Shown one piece after another: positions 46,102-55,656 of a DNA stretch of 64,000 bases. Positions within the stretch are counted from its first letter, which is position 1; every line of letters starts with the position of its first letter. The notes beneath the pieces are model-generated. The model worked only from the letters and a program-made list of their open reading frames with translations. It was not told the origin of the DNA and ran no database searches. Source of the stretch: Mesorhizobium ciceri biovar biserrulae WSM1271. GTDB taxonomy: Bacteria > Pseudomonadota > Alphaproteobacteria > Rhizobiales > Rhizobiaceae. The position numbers and the translations under genes were made by a program. The stretch lies in the NCBI RefSeq assembly GCF_000185905.1, contig NC_014923.1:620001-684000 (forward strand), read 5' to 3'.

Positions 46102-46836
46102 ATGGCCGAGACCCCGCCCAATGTCGAAAACGAGTCGTGTGACGACCTGTTGGAAAGCTTGCGTCGTGGCCGCCCGGCCGCGGGGCAGGATCCGGCCAAG
46201 CGCAGCCAGATCATCGACGGCGCCCGTCGTGTCTTCATCGACAAGGGCTTCGAAGCCGCCTCGATGAACGACATCACCCGCGAGGCCGGCGTCTCCAAGG
46301 GTACGATCTACGTCTACTTCGCCAACAAGGAAGAGCTGTTCGAGGCGCTGATCGAGGAAGAGCGCGGCACCATCTTCAAGAACATGTATGACGTGCTGGA
46401 CAATGCCGACAACCTGCGCGAGACGCTGGTGAAGTTCGGCAAGGTGCTGGCTCTCAAGATCACGTCGGCCAAGGTCGTCCAAGCGCAGCGCACGGTGATC
46501 GGGGCATCAGACCGGATCCCCGACATGGGCGCGCGTTTTTACGAGCGCGGTCCCAAGCGTGGCCACGACAAGGTCGCGGCCTTTCTCAATGCCGCCATCG
46601 AGCGCGACCTGCTGCGCATCGACGATGTCGATCTTGCCGCCTATCAGTTCACCGAACTGTGCCTGGCCGGTCTGTTCCGCCAGTGCATCTTCGCCTACCG
46701 CACCAAGGCCCCGACCCAGGACGAGATCGACCACATCGTTAGGTCAGGCGTCAGCATGTTCCTGAAGGCCTACGGCACCGAAAGGCTTGTGGCGGAAGAA
46801 GGCCATCAGACGATTGCTATCGAGGCCAAGCCCTAG
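46102..46836 (+). CDS. TetR family transcriptional regulator
   Basis: 244 residues. TetR helix-turn-helix at about 33-80: RSQIIDGARRVFIDKGFEAA, then MNDITREAGVSKGTIYVYFA. The C-terminal ligand-binding domain contains TSAKVVQAQRTVIGAS. ATG 46102 with GAGGTG eight bases upstream; the GTG three codons earlier overlaps that site. Divergent from emrA/emrB and flanked by two GAACCG-type palindromes, so it is the local repressor of the efflux pair and of itself. Confidence 0.92.
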   Translation: MAETPPNVENESCDDLLESLRRGRPAAGQDPAKRSQIIDGARRVFIDKGFEAASMNDITREAGVSKGTIYVYFANKEELFEALIEEERGTIFKNMYDVLDNADNLRETLVKFGKVLALKITSAKVVQAQRTVIGASDRIPDMGARFYERGPKRGHDKVAAFLNAAIERDLLRIDDVDLAAYQFTELCLAGLFRQCIFAYRTKAPTQDEIDHIVRSGVSMFLKAYGTERLVAEEGHQTIAIEAKP

Positions 46837-46914
46837 CCAGACCATGCTCTAACTCTTTGTTTAGACGCAATTCTGGACGGAAAACCGCTTCACACTTTTC
46901 CTAGGATTGCTCTA
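46834..46914 (+). repeat. Dispersed palindromic repeat, copy F
   Basis: Starts at the TAG stop codon of the tetR-type gene (TAGCCAGACCATGCTCTAAC, a shortened first arm), spacer tctttgtttagac, then GCAATTCTGGACGGAAAACC to TTCCTAGGATTGCTCTAA. Lies between the convergent tetR-type and engB genes. Confidence 0.87.
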
Positions 46915-46927
46915 AGGTGCGGATGCT

Positions 46928-47587
46928 TTAGCCGCCATTGGCGGCAAGCACGATGGCTGCCTGCAATTCCTCAAGGCCCTCGGCCTTTTCAGAAGAGGTG
47001 GCCAGCACGAACGGGAACGCCGCCGGCCGCTTCTTGATCTTTGCCAGCGTCTCCTCGATCAGCCTCGGCACGCCGGCAGTCTTGATCTTGTCGGTCTTGG
47101 TCAGCACGATCTGGTAGGACACCGCCGCCTTGTCAAGCAGCGACAGCACTTCGTCGTCCTTGGCCTTGATGCCATGACGGGCGTCGATCAGCACATAGAC
47201 GCGTTTCAGCGTGACCCGGCCCTTGAGGTAATCGAAGACCAGCTTGGTCCACTCGTCGACCTTCTCCTTCGGCGCGGTGGCGTAGCCGTAGCCGGGCATG
47301 TCGACCAGCGCCAAGGGCGGCAGGTCGGCGCCCTCGCCCGAAAATCCATCCGGCACGAAATAGTTGAGCTCCTGCGTGCGCCCCGGCGTGTTGGAAGTGC
47401 GCGCCAGCCCCTTCTGGTTGACCAGCGCATTGATCAGCGACGACTTGCCGACATTCGAGCGGCCGGCAAAGGCGATTTCCGGCGGCCCTTCCGGTGGCAG
47501 GAACTTCATCGCCGGCACGCCGCGGATGAAGATCCACCCTCGCGTAAACAGTTCGGTGCCGATTATGCTGCTGTTCAGAGCGTTCAA
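46928..47587 (-). CDS. engB: Ribosome biogenesis GTP-binding protein EngB/YihA
   Basis: 219 residues, TrmE-Era-EngA-EngB GTPase. G1 [11 protein letters not shown]2 TSNTPGRT, G3 DMPGYGYA, G4 TKTDK. Needed for assembly of the large ribosomal subunit. The chosen TTG (47587) overlaps the stop of the upstream acetyltransferase as TTGA and gives the usual length; a longer frame reaches into that gene. In relatives engB sits directly between yidC and argB; here accessory blocks separate it from both. Confidence 0.94.
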   Translation of the reverse strand: MNALNSSIIGTELFTRGWIFIRGVPAMKFLPPEGPPEIAFAGRSNVGKSSLINALVNQKGLARTSNTPGRTQELNYFVPDGFSGEGADLPPLALVDMPGYGYATAPKEKVDEWTKLVFDYLKGRVTLKRVYVLIDARHGIKAKDDEVLSLLDKAAVSYQIVLTKTDKIKTAGVPRLIEETLAKIKKRPAAFPFVLATSSEKAEGLEELQAAIVLAANGG

Positions 47588-48222
47588 GCTGCTGCCTCCA
47601 GAAGAGAAATATTGGCACCCCGGATAGGATCGAGGTTGCGGCTGACCTTGTCTACCGGCCAGTCCCACCACGCCACCGCCAGCAGCCGCCTGATTGTCCG
47701 GTCGTCGAAACGCATCTTTACCACCTTGGCCGCGTTGCCGGCGACGATCGCATAGGGCGGCACGTCGTGCGTCACCACCGATTTCGCAGCGACGATGGCG
47801 CCGTGGCCGATTTCCACCCCGGGCAGGATCACCGCCTCCATGCCGATCCAGACGTCGTTGCCGACGATGGTGTCGCCGCGCACCTCCTTCGACCAGGTCG
47901 CCGGGTCAAAACCCTTTTCCCAGCCATGGCCGAAAATATTGAACGGATAGGTCGAAAAGCCGGACATGGCGTGGTTGGCGCCGTTCATGATGAAGCGCGC
48001 GCCCTCGGCGATGGCGCAGAACCTGCCGATTATCAGCTTGTCGCCTATGAACGGATAGTGATGCAGGACGCATTTCTCGGCGAATTTGTCCGGCCCGTCG
48101 GGGTCGTCATAATAGGTGAAGTCGCCGATCTCGATGTTCGGCGCGTTCACCAGTCCCTTGAGGAAGCCGACGCGGGTATGCATCGGGATCGGGTGCTTGA
48201 TGTCTGGGTTGGGTCCGTCCAT
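47584..48222 (-). CDS. CatB/Vat-like xenobiotic O-acetyltransferase
   Basis: 212 residues from ATG 48222, the usual length; an ATG 12 codons upstream is possible. Left-handed beta-helix with hexapeptide repeats: [24 protein letters not shown] and [21 protein letters not shown], the H in ANHAM being the catalytic-type His of the family. Such enzymes acetylate chloramphenicol, streptogramins or unknown xenobiotics. Coupled to engB by overlap, and between two drug-efflux loci, so a toxin-defence role is plausible. Confidence 0.87.
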   Translation of the reverse strand: MDGPNPDIKHPIPMHTRVGFLKGLVNAPNIEIGDFTYYDDPDGPDKFAEKCVLHHYPFIGDKLIIGRFCAIAEGARFIMNGANHAMSGFSTYPFNIFGHGWEKGFDPATWSKEVRGDTIVGNDVWIGMEAVILPGVEIGHGAIVAAKSVVTHDVPPYAIVAGNAAKVVKMRFDDRTIRRLLAVAWWDWPVDKVSRNLDPIRGANISLLEAAA

Positions 48223-48346
48223 GTCGAAATCCGTCAGAGAAATGGCCGCCAGGTGCATCCGAAACTCGAATGCGCCCGTTCAAAATAGCGTGATCCGCCC
48301 TATAGCACCAATCGGGCGACGAGCGAGCTTTCCTTGACGGCCTCGC

Positions 48347-48661
48347 TCATTTGCTGCCGCGGCAAATCACGATCGGATCGGACAGGGCACTGTCGAAACC
48401 GCTGCCCTGATAGACGGTGACATTCGTGGCGCCGGGCGGCAGCATGAAGCTGCCTTCGACGATTTTCTGGTCGCCGTCCGGCATGTGGAGAGCCCAGCTA
48501 TAGGTGCAAAACTGAGGCGGCGCCTGGGGTTCGACGTGGCTGCAGTTCAATTGCGCGCCACCCAGCATGGCGGCGCCGCCGCAACTGACGGCGCCCTTTG
48601 CGAGCGCAATGCCCGGCCATCCCGCAATGGCCGCCACGGTCGCGATCTTCAGCCAATTCAT
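48347..48661 (-). CDS. Small secreted cysteine-containing protein
   Basis: 104 residues with a signal peptide (MNWLKIATVAAIAGWPGIALA, about 1-21) and four cysteines in the mature part (C27, C40, C52, C100), probably two disulfide bonds. Contains YSWALHMPDGDQKIVEG and ends DPIVICRGSK. No family recognised. ATG 48661 is preferred to one 20 codons upstream because it begins at the signal peptide. Divergent from the marR-type gene. Confidence 0.65.
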   Translation of the reverse strand: MNWLKIATVAAIAGWPGIALAKGAVSCGGAAMLGGAQLNCSHVEPQAPPQFCTYSWALHMPDGDQKIVEGSFMLPPGATNVTVYQGSGFDSALSDPIVICRGSK

Positions 48662-48781
48662 CGTCGTGTCCTTGCCCGGCAACAGCCCGCTACCTGAGCC
48701 TTTGGGTGGGTCGCAGCCCATGCGTCATTTTTTCCAGGCGGGCTTAGTCCGTCTTGCGCACCGCGTCCAGCAAGATTATGT

Positions 48782-48802
48782 GCATGATGATAATAAGCAT
48801 GC
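48782..48802. promoter_or_regulatory. Candidate MarR operator
   Basis: GCATG-atgataataa-GCATGC, an AT-rich imperfect inverted repeat 38 bp before the marR-type ATG, in the only promoter region of the marR-emrAB operon. Pattern only. Confidence 0.35.
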
Positions 48803-48839
48803 TCACTAACAGTCGCGCCGAAAAACTCCAGTACCTCCC

Positions 48840-49304
48840 ATGCCATCGTCACCCAACATCAGCTTCGTGCTGCACGATGTCGCGCGCCTGCTTCGAAAGC
48901 GGTTCGAGCAGAGGTCGCGGGCATCGGGGCTGACCCGCGCCCAGTGGCAGGTGCTGGCCTATCTCAGCCTGCATGAAGGCATCCACCAGAACAAACTGGC
49001 GGACCTGATCGAGATCACGCCGATCACGCTCGCCCGGCTGCTCGACAAGATGGAAGCAAGCGGCTTCATCGAGCGCCGGCCCGATCCCGCTGACCGCCGG
49101 GCATGGCTGCTGTACCTGAAGCCGCAAGCCCATCCGCTGATCGAAATCATGCGCGGCAATGGGCGGAAGACGCGTGACGAGGCCTTTGTCGGCCTTTCCG
49201 CGGATGCGCAACTGCATCTGCTGCAAACCCTATCCCTCATCAAATCCAATCTGCTCGCGGCTTGCGCCCAGCCTGCCGCCGACCGGGAGAAAACACATGG
49301 CTGA
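48840..49304 (+). CDS. MarR family transcriptional regulator of the efflux operon
   Basis: 154 residues, winged-helix MarR fold: LTRAQWQVLAYLSLHEG, HQNKLADLIEITPITLARLL and the wing RRPDPADRRAWLLYL. It heads a marR-emrA-emrB operon (8-bp and 4-bp overlaps), the same layout as E. coli mprA-emrAB, so autogenous repression relieved by the exported drug is likely. Confidence 0.92.
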   Translation: MPSSPNISFVLHDVARLLRKRFEQRSRASGLTRAQWQVLAYLSLHEGIHQNKLADLIEITPITLARLLDKMEASGFIERRPDPADRRAWLLYLKPQAHPLIEIMRGNGRKTRDEAFVGLSADAQLHLLQTLSLIKSNLLAACAQPAADREKTHG

Positions 49305-50586
49305 ATCAACCTCACCAAAGAAGCCTGTCGAAGAAGACGGATCCGCCGCCGACCGGGCGCGCGACCAGGTCATCCGGCTGGACAGCGAACGCGAGCAAAG
49401 GCGAGCCAGCACCGTCATCGACAATGACGAGCTCGAAGCACCGGTCGCCCTGGAGCCGGCGGCGCTCGAGGCTCCGTCCAAGGAGCCACGCCAGGCCGGG
49501 GTTGCGGTGGCGCCTCCGGCGCCGGTCAAGCCCAAGCGCGGCCGGGCACGGCCGATCCTGTTTGCCCTGCTTCCGTTCGCGCTGGTCGTCGGCGGCTATT
49601 ACGTCATCGGCGGCCAGGTCATGACGACCGACAATGCCTACATCCAGGCGCAGTCGCTCGGCGTTTCCACCGATGTCTCCGGCACTGTGTCCGAGATCGA
49701 CGTGCACGAGAACGAGGCGGTGAAGAAGGACCAGGTGCTTTTCCGGTTGCGGCCGGCCTCTTTCGAAACCGCTCTTGCCGCCGCCCAGGCACAGCTCGGC
49801 ACAGTGCGCAACCAGGTGCTGACCTTGCAGGCGAGCTACCAGCAGTCGCAGGCGCTGATCGAGCAGGCGCAGGCCGACATCCCCTATTACGAGGCCGCTT
49901 TCCAACGCCAGCAGGATCTGCTCAAGACCTCCACCTCCTCGAAGGCGACCTTCGACAGCGCCCAGCACGACCTCGTCGCCGCCCGCCAGAAAGTGTCCGT
50001 TGCCCAAGCGCAGGCACAGGCGACGCTTGCCCAGCTCGGCGGCGACGTCAGCCAGCCGGTGGAGAAGAACCCGTTCTATCTCCAGGCGCAGTCGGCGGTG
50101 GACGACGCCCAGCGCAACCTTGCCGATTCCATCGTCAAGGCGCCATTCGACGGCATCGTCACCAATGTCGACGCGCTTCAGGTCGGCAAGTACCTGCCGG
50201 CTTCGCAGCCGGCGTTCAGCCTGATTTCGGCGACCGATCTGTGGATCGCGGCGGAGCCTAAGGAAACCGAACTGACCTATGTGCGGCCGGGACAGACGGC
50301 GACGATCAGCGTCGACAGCTATCCCGGTGCCGTCTGGCACGGCAGGATCGCCTCGATCAGCCCGGCGTCGTCGTCGAGCTTCTCGCTGCTTCCGGCGCAG
50401 AACACCACCGGCAACTGGGTCAAGGTCGTGCAACGCATTCCGATGCGCGTGACGGTGGACGATCTCCAGGGCAAGCCGCCGTTGCGCGGCGGGATGAGCG
50501 TCGTGGTCGGCATCGATACCGGCCATGCGCGCGGCCTGCCGGACTTCGTGACGGACCTCCTCGGTCGGTTCGGACAAAAGTCATGA
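49297..50586 (+). CDS. HlyD/EmrA-like membrane fusion protein
   Basis: 429 residues. Charged N-terminal tail of about 85 residues, membrane anchor (about 86-104, ILFALLPFALVVGGYYVIG), first lipoyl half MTTDNAYIQAQSLGVSTDVS, coiled-coil hairpin (about 155-250), second half IVKAPFDGIVTNVDALQVGK and a beta-barrel with FSLLPAQNTTGNWVKVVQRI. Periplasmic adaptor for the EmrB-like pump downstream. ATG 49297 overlaps the marR-type gene by 8 bp. The last stretch is similar to the adaptor at 44770-45969. Confidence 0.92.
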   Translation: MAESTSPKKPVEEDGSAADRARDQVIRLDSEREQRRASTVIDNDELEAPVALEPAALEAPSKEPRQAGVAVAPPAPVKPKRGRARPILFALLPFALVVGGYYVIGGQVMTTDNAYIQAQSLGVSTDVSGTVSEIDVHENEAVKKDQVLFRLRPASFETALAAAQAQLGTVRNQVLTLQASYQQSQALIEQAQADIPYYEAAFQRQQDLLKTSTSSKATFDSAQHDLVAARQKVSVAQAQAQATLAQLGGDVSQPVEKNPFYLQAQSAVDDAQRNLADSIVKAPFDGIVTNVDALQVGKYLPASQPAFSLISATDLWIAAEPKETELTYVRPGQTATISVDSYPGAVWHGRIASISPASSSSFSLLPAQNTTGNWVKVVQRIPMRVTVDDLQGKPPLRGGMSVVVGIDTGHARGLPDFVTDLLGRFGQKS

Positions 50587-52124
50587 CCGGCGCGTCCGCG
50601 ACAGGTGGCGTGGTCGCCAATCGCGGCGCCATCACCGCCTGCGTGATCCTGGCCGTGATCATGCAGGCGCTGGACACCACCATCGCCAATGTGGCGCTGC
50701 CCTATATCCAGGGCAGCGTTTCGGCAAGCGCCGACCAGATAAACTGGGTGCTGACGTCCTACATCGTCGCGGCGGCCGTCATGACGCCGCCTTCGGGCTA
50801 TCTTGCCAATCGCTTCGGCCGCAAGCGCATCCTGCTGATCTCGATCACCGGCTTCGTCGTTGCATCGGTGCTGTGCGGCTTCGCGCAGTCGCTGCCGCAG
50901 ATCGTCGGCTTCCGCCTGCTGCAAGGCCTGTTCGGCGCAGCCCTGGTGCCGCTGGCGCAGAGCATCCTGCTCGACATCTACAGCGTCGAGGAACGCGGCT
51001 CGGCGATGGCGCTGTTCGGCGTTTCGGTGATGGTCGGGCCGGTGCTCGGGCCGGTCATCGGCGGCTGGCTGACCGAGAATGTCAGCTGGCGCTGGGTGTT
51101 CTACATCAACGTCCCGATCGGGGCCCTGGCTTTCGCCGGCGTCTCGATGTTCGTCCAGGAAACCAAGACGGACCTCAAGGCCAGGCTGGACTGGCTGGGC
51201 TTCGGCATGCTCAGCGTCACCATCGCGTCGCTGCAGATGTTCCTCGATCGCGGCGAGCAGCTCAACTGGTTCTCGTCGTCCGAGATCATCGTCGAGGCGC
51301 TGATCTGCGCGTCGGCCTTCTACATCTTCCTCGTCCACACCTTCACCGCCCGCAACACCTTCGTGAACCCGCGGCTGTTCCTCGACAGGAATTTCGCCGT
51401 CGGCATGATCTTCATCTTCATCATCGGCATCACCTATCTGGCCTCGCTGGCCCTGATGACGCCCTATCTGCAGACGCTGATGGGCTATCCGGTGGTGACG
51501 GCCGGCATCGTCATGGGGCCGCGCGGTCTCGGCACCATGGCTTGCATGTTCCTGGTCGGCAGGCTGATCGGCAAGGTGGACACACGCTGGCTGCTTCTAA
51601 CCGGCCTGCTGGTCACCGCCTGGGCGATGTACGACATGACCGGCTGGACGCCTGACGTCTCGCAATGGACGATCATCAGCACCGGCTTCATCCAGGGCGC
51701 GGGCCTGGGTTTCCTGTTCGTGCCGCTGACCACCATCACTTTCGCCACGCTGGCGCCGGAGCGGCGCGCGGAAGGCACAGGCCTTTACAATCTGTCACGA
51801 AACATCGGCTCCAGCGTCGGCATCTCGGTGGTCACCGCGCTGTTGACGCAGAACGTGCAGATCAACCACGCCAACATCGCCACCTATGTGACACCCTACA
51901 ACCAGGCGTTCAGCAATCCGGCGATCTTCCAGGCAATGGATCCCTACAGCGCCGCGGGCCGCGCCGCGCTCGACGGCGTGGTCACGCTGCAGGCCACGAT
52001 CATCAGCTATATGAACGACTTCAAGCTGATGATGATCCTGTCGCTTGCCGCCATTCCGCTGGTTCTGTTGCTGCGCAAGCCGGCGACTCCGGCCAAGATC
52101 GACCACAGCGCCGTGATGGAGTGA
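50583..52124 (+). CDS. DHA2 family MFS drug transporter (EmrB-like)
   Basis: 513 residues, 14 membrane helices. MQALDTTIANVALPYIQGSV (helix 1 motif of the family), RFGRKRILLISITGFVVAS (motif A) and GPVLGPVIGGWLTENVSWRW (motif C). ATGA overlap with the adaptor gene. Expels drugs or hydrophobic acids by proton antiport together with the adaptor and a TolC channel encoded elsewhere. Confidence 0.93.
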   Translation: MTGASATGGVVANRGAITACVILAVIMQALDTTIANVALPYIQGSVSASADQINWVLTSYIVAAAVMTPPSGYLANRFGRKRILLISITGFVVASVLCGFAQSLPQIVGFRLLQGLFGAALVPLAQSILLDIYSVEERGSAMALFGVSVMVGPVLGPVIGGWLTENVSWRWVFYINVPIGALAFAGVSMFVQETKTDLKARLDWLGFGMLSVTIASLQMFLDRGEQLNWFSSSEIIVEALICASAFYIFLVHTFTARNTFVNPRLFLDRNFAVGMIFIFIIGITYLASLALMTPYLQTLMGYPVVTAGIVMGPRGLGTMACMFLVGRLIGKVDTRWLLLTGLLVTAWAMYDMTGWTPDVSQWTIISTGFIQGAGLGFLFVPLTTITFATLAPERRAEGTGLYNLSRNIGSSVGISVVTALLTQNVQINHANIATYVTPYNQAFSNPAIFQAMDPYSAAGRAALDGVVTLQATIISYMNDFKLMMILSLAAIPLVLLLRKPATPAKIDHSAVME

Positions 52125-52160
52125 CGACGCTCGAAACTTATCCGGCTGCACAGGCAACAG

Positions 52161-52200
52161 CCAAAAAGAAACCGGGGTCCTGTGAGGGACAGGACCCCGG
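52161..52200 (-). terminator. Rho-independent terminator of the second fasciclin gene
   Basis: On the minus strand CCGGGGTCCTG, 7-nt loop, CAGGACCCCGG (11-bp stem, 52172-52200) followed by TTTCTTTTT. It lies 110 bp after the fasciclin stop and 48 bp after the convergent emrB-type stop; the hairpin may also protect the latter's mRNA end. Confidence 0.75.
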
Positions 52201-52309
52201 CCGATGCCGATACGACTTCCCAAGAAACATGGCACCTCGTCATGAGGCGGGGATGGCAGGCCCGAGAAAGCCCCAACGGACCTGCCTTGATCCCCTTTGC
52301 CGAAAGCCG

Positions 52310-52870
52310 TTACTTCGGCAACAACACCTTGTTGACGACATGGATGACGCCGTTCGACTGGTTGACGTCGGCGATCGTCACTCGCGCCTCGCCGCCTGAC
52401 TCATCCATGATGTAGAGCTTGCCCTTCTTGACTTCGGCGGTCAGCGTGTCACCGGAGACGGTCTTCATCTCGTACTTGCCGCCCATCGCCTTGGCCTTCT
52501 TCATCATCTCGGCGCCGGAGATCTTGCCGGCCACGACATGCGCGGTCAGCACCTTGGTGAGCTTGCCCTTGTTCTCCGGCTTCAGCAGCGTGTCGACGGT
52601 GCCCTTGGGCAGTTTCGCAAACGCTGCGTTGGTCGGGGCAAAGACGGTGAACGGGCCAGCGCTTTGTAGCGTGTCGACCAGGCCGGCAGCCTTGACCGCA
52701 GCGACCAGCGTCGTGTGGTCCTTCGAATTGACGGCGTTCTCGACGATGTTCTTGGTTGTGTACATCGGCGCGCCGCCGACATTCGGATTCTTGGCATAGG
52801 CGGGCGCGGCAATCGCCACGCCGGCGACGAGTGCGGAAAGGGCGATGATCCTGAATGACGGCAAGCGCAT
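52310..52870 (-). CDS. Secreted fasciclin domain protein (paralog)
   Basis: 186 residues: signal peptide 1-26 (cleaved after AYA) and one FAS1 domain with [36 protein letters not shown] and GVIHVVNKVLLPK. The stretch [20 protein letters not shown] is identical to that of the protein at 41679-42236; the middle (residues about 115-155) differs most. GGAGGA ribosome site. ATG 52870 is preferred over one 18 codons upstream. No sigma factor adjacent, but a similar GAAAC/CGT box is upstream. Confidence 0.93.
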   Translation of the reverse strand: MRLPSFRIIALSALVAGVAIAAPAYAKNPNVGGAPMYTTKNIVENAVNSKDHTTLVAAVKAAGLVDTLQSAGPFTVFAPTNAAFAKLPKGTVDTLLKPENKGKLTKVLTAHVVAGKISGAEMMKKAKAMGGKYEMKTVSGDTLTAEVKKGKLYIMDESGGEARVTIADVNQSNGVIHVVNKVLLPK

Positions 52871-52995
52871 GTGGTCTTCCTCCGTGTGAGGGCTGATCGG
52901 AATTGATAGCCTTTGGAAACGCACAGGCAGTCACGCCGCCGAGGGGGCGCAAGTTTCGCCGATCACGGGAACGTGATGCCGGAGCTGCTTAAACG

Positions 52996-53021
52996 AAAAG
53001 CCCCGCGCGAGGCGGGGCTTT
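52996..53021 (-). terminator. Terminator after yidC
   Basis: On the minus strand AAAGCCCCGC, loop tcgc-type, GCGGGGCTTTTC: a 10-bp GC-rich stem 27 bp after the yidC stop, ending with a short T-run. It closes the rpmH-rnpA-yidC transcript, so the second fasciclin gene is transcribed separately. Confidence 0.8.
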
Positions 53022-53047
53022 GAAGGCTGGAGAAAGCGCTGCGCCTT

Positions 53048-54859
53048 CTATTCGGCCGGTGATGGTTTCTTTCGGAACAGCGCGACCAGATTGTCCCACA
53101 GCTCGATCTTGGCGCCCTGGCGCTTCATGATGATGCCCTGCTGGAGGATCGACAGCGTGTTGTTCCAGGCCCAGTAGATGACCAGGCCGGCCGGGAACCC
53201 CGCCATCATGAAGGTGAAGATGACAGGCATCCAGGTGAAGATCGCAGCCTGCGTCGGATCCGGCGGCGTCGGGTTCATGCGCATCTGCAGGAACATGGTG
53301 ACGCCCATGATCAGCGGCCAGACGCCGATCATCAGCATGTGCGGCAGGGTGACCGGGATCAGGCCGAACAGGTTGAACAGCGACGTCGGATCGGGCGCGG
53401 CCAGATCCTGGATCCAGCCGAAGAACGGCGCGTGCCGCATTTCGATGGTGATGTAGAGCACCTTGTAGAGCGAGAAGAAGACCGGGATCTGCAGTGCCAC
53501 CGGCCAGCAGCCGGCAAGCGGGTTGATCTTCTCGGTCTTGTACAGCTCCATCATCGCCTGCTGCTGCTTCATCTTGTCGTCCGCGTATTTCTCGCGGATC
53601 TCGAGCATTTTCGGCTGCACCTTCTTCATGTTCGCCATCGACGCGTACGACTTGTTGGCGAGCGGATAGAAGATGGCCTTGACGATGACGGTGGTGGCGA
53701 GAATGGCCAGGCCGAAATTGCCGAAAAATTTGTAGAGCGTGTCGATCAGCCAGAACATCGGCTTGGTGATGAAGTGGAACCAGCCCCAGTCGATCAAAAG
53801 GTCGAACCGCTTGATATGACGGTCTTCCGCATAGGCGTTGATCTTGCCGACTTCCTTGGCGCCCGCGAAGATCTCGCTCTCCACCGTCGCCGACTGGCCG
53901 GCATCGACGGTGATCGGGTCGGTGAGGAAGTCGGACTGGTAGCGATGGCGGCCGTCCTCGAAATAGGCATAGCGCGGCTGGAACGGCTGCTTCTCGGTCG
54001 GCACCAGCGTCACCGCCCAGTATTTGTCGGTGATGCCGAGCCAGCCGTCGGTCGACTTGCCCGGCGTGAACTGCTTGTCCTTCTCGATGGACGCGTATTT
54101 GTGTTCCTGCAGGCCTTCCGTGCCGGTGAAGCCGATCAGGCCCTCATGCAGCACATAGGTGCTTGCAACGAGCGGCTTGTCGAAGCGGGTGACGCGGCCG
54201 TAATTGGACAGCGAGACGGCGGCCGTGCCGGCATTCTGCACCGTGTCGGACACCGTGAACATGTAGTTGGTGTCGACGGAAAAGGTGCGCTTGAAGGTCA
54301 GGCCCTTGTCGTTCGAATAGGTCAGCGTGACCGGGGTCGTCGGCGTCAGTGTCGCATTGCCGTCGACAGCCCACACTGTTTCGGGACCGGGCACCGCGCC
54401 GGTCTTGTCGTTGCCGACGAAGCCGATCTCGGCATAGTAGCCATTGGGCAGTGCTGCCGGATTGAGCAGGCTGATCTCGGGCGAGTTCTTGTCGACCGTC
54501 TCGGTGTAGTGCTTGAGCTTGAGGTCGTCGAGACGGGCGCCGGTCAGGTTGATCGAACCCTCGAGGCTCGGCGTGTCGATCTTCGCGCGGGTCGTCGTGG
54601 CCAGTGCCTGTTCGCGGCCGGCCGGCGTCACGGCATCGGTGCCGGGTGCGTTTGGAATGGCGCCAGGGGCGGCGGGCGTTCCGGTGTCGGTACCGGGATT
54701 GGTGCCGGCGGCCTTCTTCTGCTCCTCGACGCGCTGCTGTTCGACGCGGGCGGCCTCGCGCTGCGCTTCGCTGCGCGGCAACACATAAAAATATTGCCAT
54801 ACCGCCAGGATCAGCACCGACAGCGCGATGGTGATGAAGAAGTTCCGGTTGTTTTCCAT
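53048..54859 (-). CDS. yidC: Membrane protein insertase YidC
   Basis: 603 residues, full-length Gram-negative type. N-terminal helix (FFITIALSVLILAVWQYFYV, 6-25), Ala/Pro/Thr-rich linker, large periplasmic beta-domain (about 85-345) and the conserved five-helix insertase core (about 365-580) with FGNFGLAILATTVIVKAIFY, PLAGCWPVALQIPVFFSLY and PAGLVIYWAWNNTLSILQQ. Inserts and folds inner-membrane proteins with or without SecYEG. Follows rnpA by 14 bp in the rpmH operon. Confidence 0.97.
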   Translation of the reverse strand: MENNRNFFITIALSVLILAVWQYFYVLPRSEAQREAARVEQQRVEEQKKAAGTNPGTDTGTPAAPGAIPNAPGTDAVTPAGREQALATTTRAKIDTPSLEGSINLTGARLDDLKLKHYTETVDKNSPEISLLNPAALPNGYYAEIGFVGNDKTGAVPGPETVWAVDGNATLTPTTPVTLTYSNDKGLTFKRTFSVDTNYMFTVSDTVQNAGTAAVSLSNYGRVTRFDKPLVASTYVLHEGLIGFTGTEGLQEHKYASIEKDKQFTPGKSTDGWLGITDKYWAVTLVPTEKQPFQPRYAYFEDGRHRYQSDFLTDPITVDAGQSATVESEIFAGAKEVGKINAYAEDRHIKRFDLLIDWGWFHFITKPMFWLIDTLYKFFGNFGLAILATTVIVKAIFYPLANKSYASMANMKKVQPKMLEIREKYADDKMKQQQAMMELYKTEKINPLAGCWPVALQIPVFFSLYKVLYITIEMRHAPFFGWIQDLAAPDPTSLFNLFGLIPVTLPHMLMIGVWPLIMGVTMFLQMRMNPTPPDPTQAAIFTWMPVIFTFMMAGFPAGLVIYWAWNNTLSILQQGIIMKRQGAKIELWDNLVALFRKKPSPAE

Positions 54860-54873
54860 CGAAAGCCCTTGGC

Positions 54874-55227
54874 CTATCGTGTTCCGCGCAGTCGGCGGGA
54901 GAGTTCGGCCTTCAACTGGCCGAACGGAGTGGTAAGCACGTCTTCGCGCCCGACGATGACATAGTCATTGCCAGGCGCCATGTCACTTGCCGCATGCGTA
55001 CGGACGGCTTCTCGCAGCCGCCGCCGGACGCGGTTGCGGACAACCGCATTGCCGACCTTCTTGGTGACGGTGTAGCCGACGCGCGGCGACAGGCCGTCGC
55101 CGCGGTCGAGAACTTCGACGAGAAAAAGCCGCCCGCGTCGTTTTTCACCACGACGGACAGCCAGGAATTCCGCGCGCTTCAGAAGCCGCTTGGGATTTGG
55201 TCCCACTGGCTTGCCGGATGCGGGCAA
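54874..55227 (-). CDS. rnpA: Ribonuclease P protein component
   Basis: 117 residues from TTG 55227. The family hallmark [13 protein letters not shown] is present near residue 65, preceded by [20 protein letters not shown] and [11 protein letters not shown]. Protein cofactor of RNase P, which trims tRNA 5' ends. The frame stays open back through rpmH, so the start is ambiguous: GTG 55206 ([11 protein letters not shown]) is the other candidate. 16 bp after the rpmH stop. Confidence 0.93.
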   Translation of the reverse strand: MPASGKPVGPNPKRLLKRAEFLAVRRGEKRRGRLFLVEVLDRGDGLSPRVGYTVTKKVGNAVVRNRVRRRLREAVRTHAASDMAPGNDYVIVGREDVLTTPFGQLKAELSRRLRGTR

Positions 55228-55243
55228 CGATCTCGTCTTCCGT

Positions 55244-55378
55244 TCAGGCGCTGAGCCGCTTGCGACCGCGGTTGCGGCGAGCTGCGACGACGCCGCGACC
55301 ACCCTTGGTGGCCATGCGGGCACGAAAGCCGTGCCGACGTTTGCGGACGAGTTTAGACGGTTGGTAGGTACGCTTCAT
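55244..55378 (-). CDS. rpmH: 50S ribosomal protein L34
   Basis: 44 residues, starting [20 protein letters not shown] and ending [11 protein letters not shown], the full canonical L34. First gene of the rpmH-rnpA-yidC operon; a clear promoter lies 122 bp upstream. Too short to be found by length-based gene calling. Confidence 0.98.
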   Translation of the reverse strand: MKRTYQPSKLVRKRRHGFRARMATKGGRGVVAARRNRGRKRLSA

Positions 55379-55499
55379 TTGTTTTAATACCGCGGGGTGC
55401 GGCCCTTCTTGATTCTGTCACTGTGTAACAGGAGCTTTGCCGGGCCGGCTTTGGCGCGATCGAAACCGCGCCGGGACGAATGGCCCGAGCGTGTGCGGG

Positions 55500-55528
55500 C
55501 TTATAGAAAGAAGGCTTTTGGAAGTCAA
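55500..55528 (-). promoter_or_regulatory. rpmH operon promoter
   Basis: On the minus strand TTGACT (55523-55528), 17-bp spacer, TATAAG (55500-55505). A textbook sigma-70 spacing, with transcription starting near 55493 and a leader of about 115 nt before rpmH. Confidence 0.75.
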
Positions 55529-55656
55529 TCCGGAGTCGTCGGGCCGAAAGCTTCGCCATTCAGGCCGGTTTATGTTTGCGACCAAGGATGAAATTGGCAA
55601 AAAAGCCGTAATCGCCTAATCTGCGTTGATCAAGTGATCGTGAAGACATTAGCCGC

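Noticed and set aside
53339..54964. Long + strand open frame opposite yidC
   Set aside because: Antisense shadow of an essential, well-conserved gene; composition is unlike a real protein.
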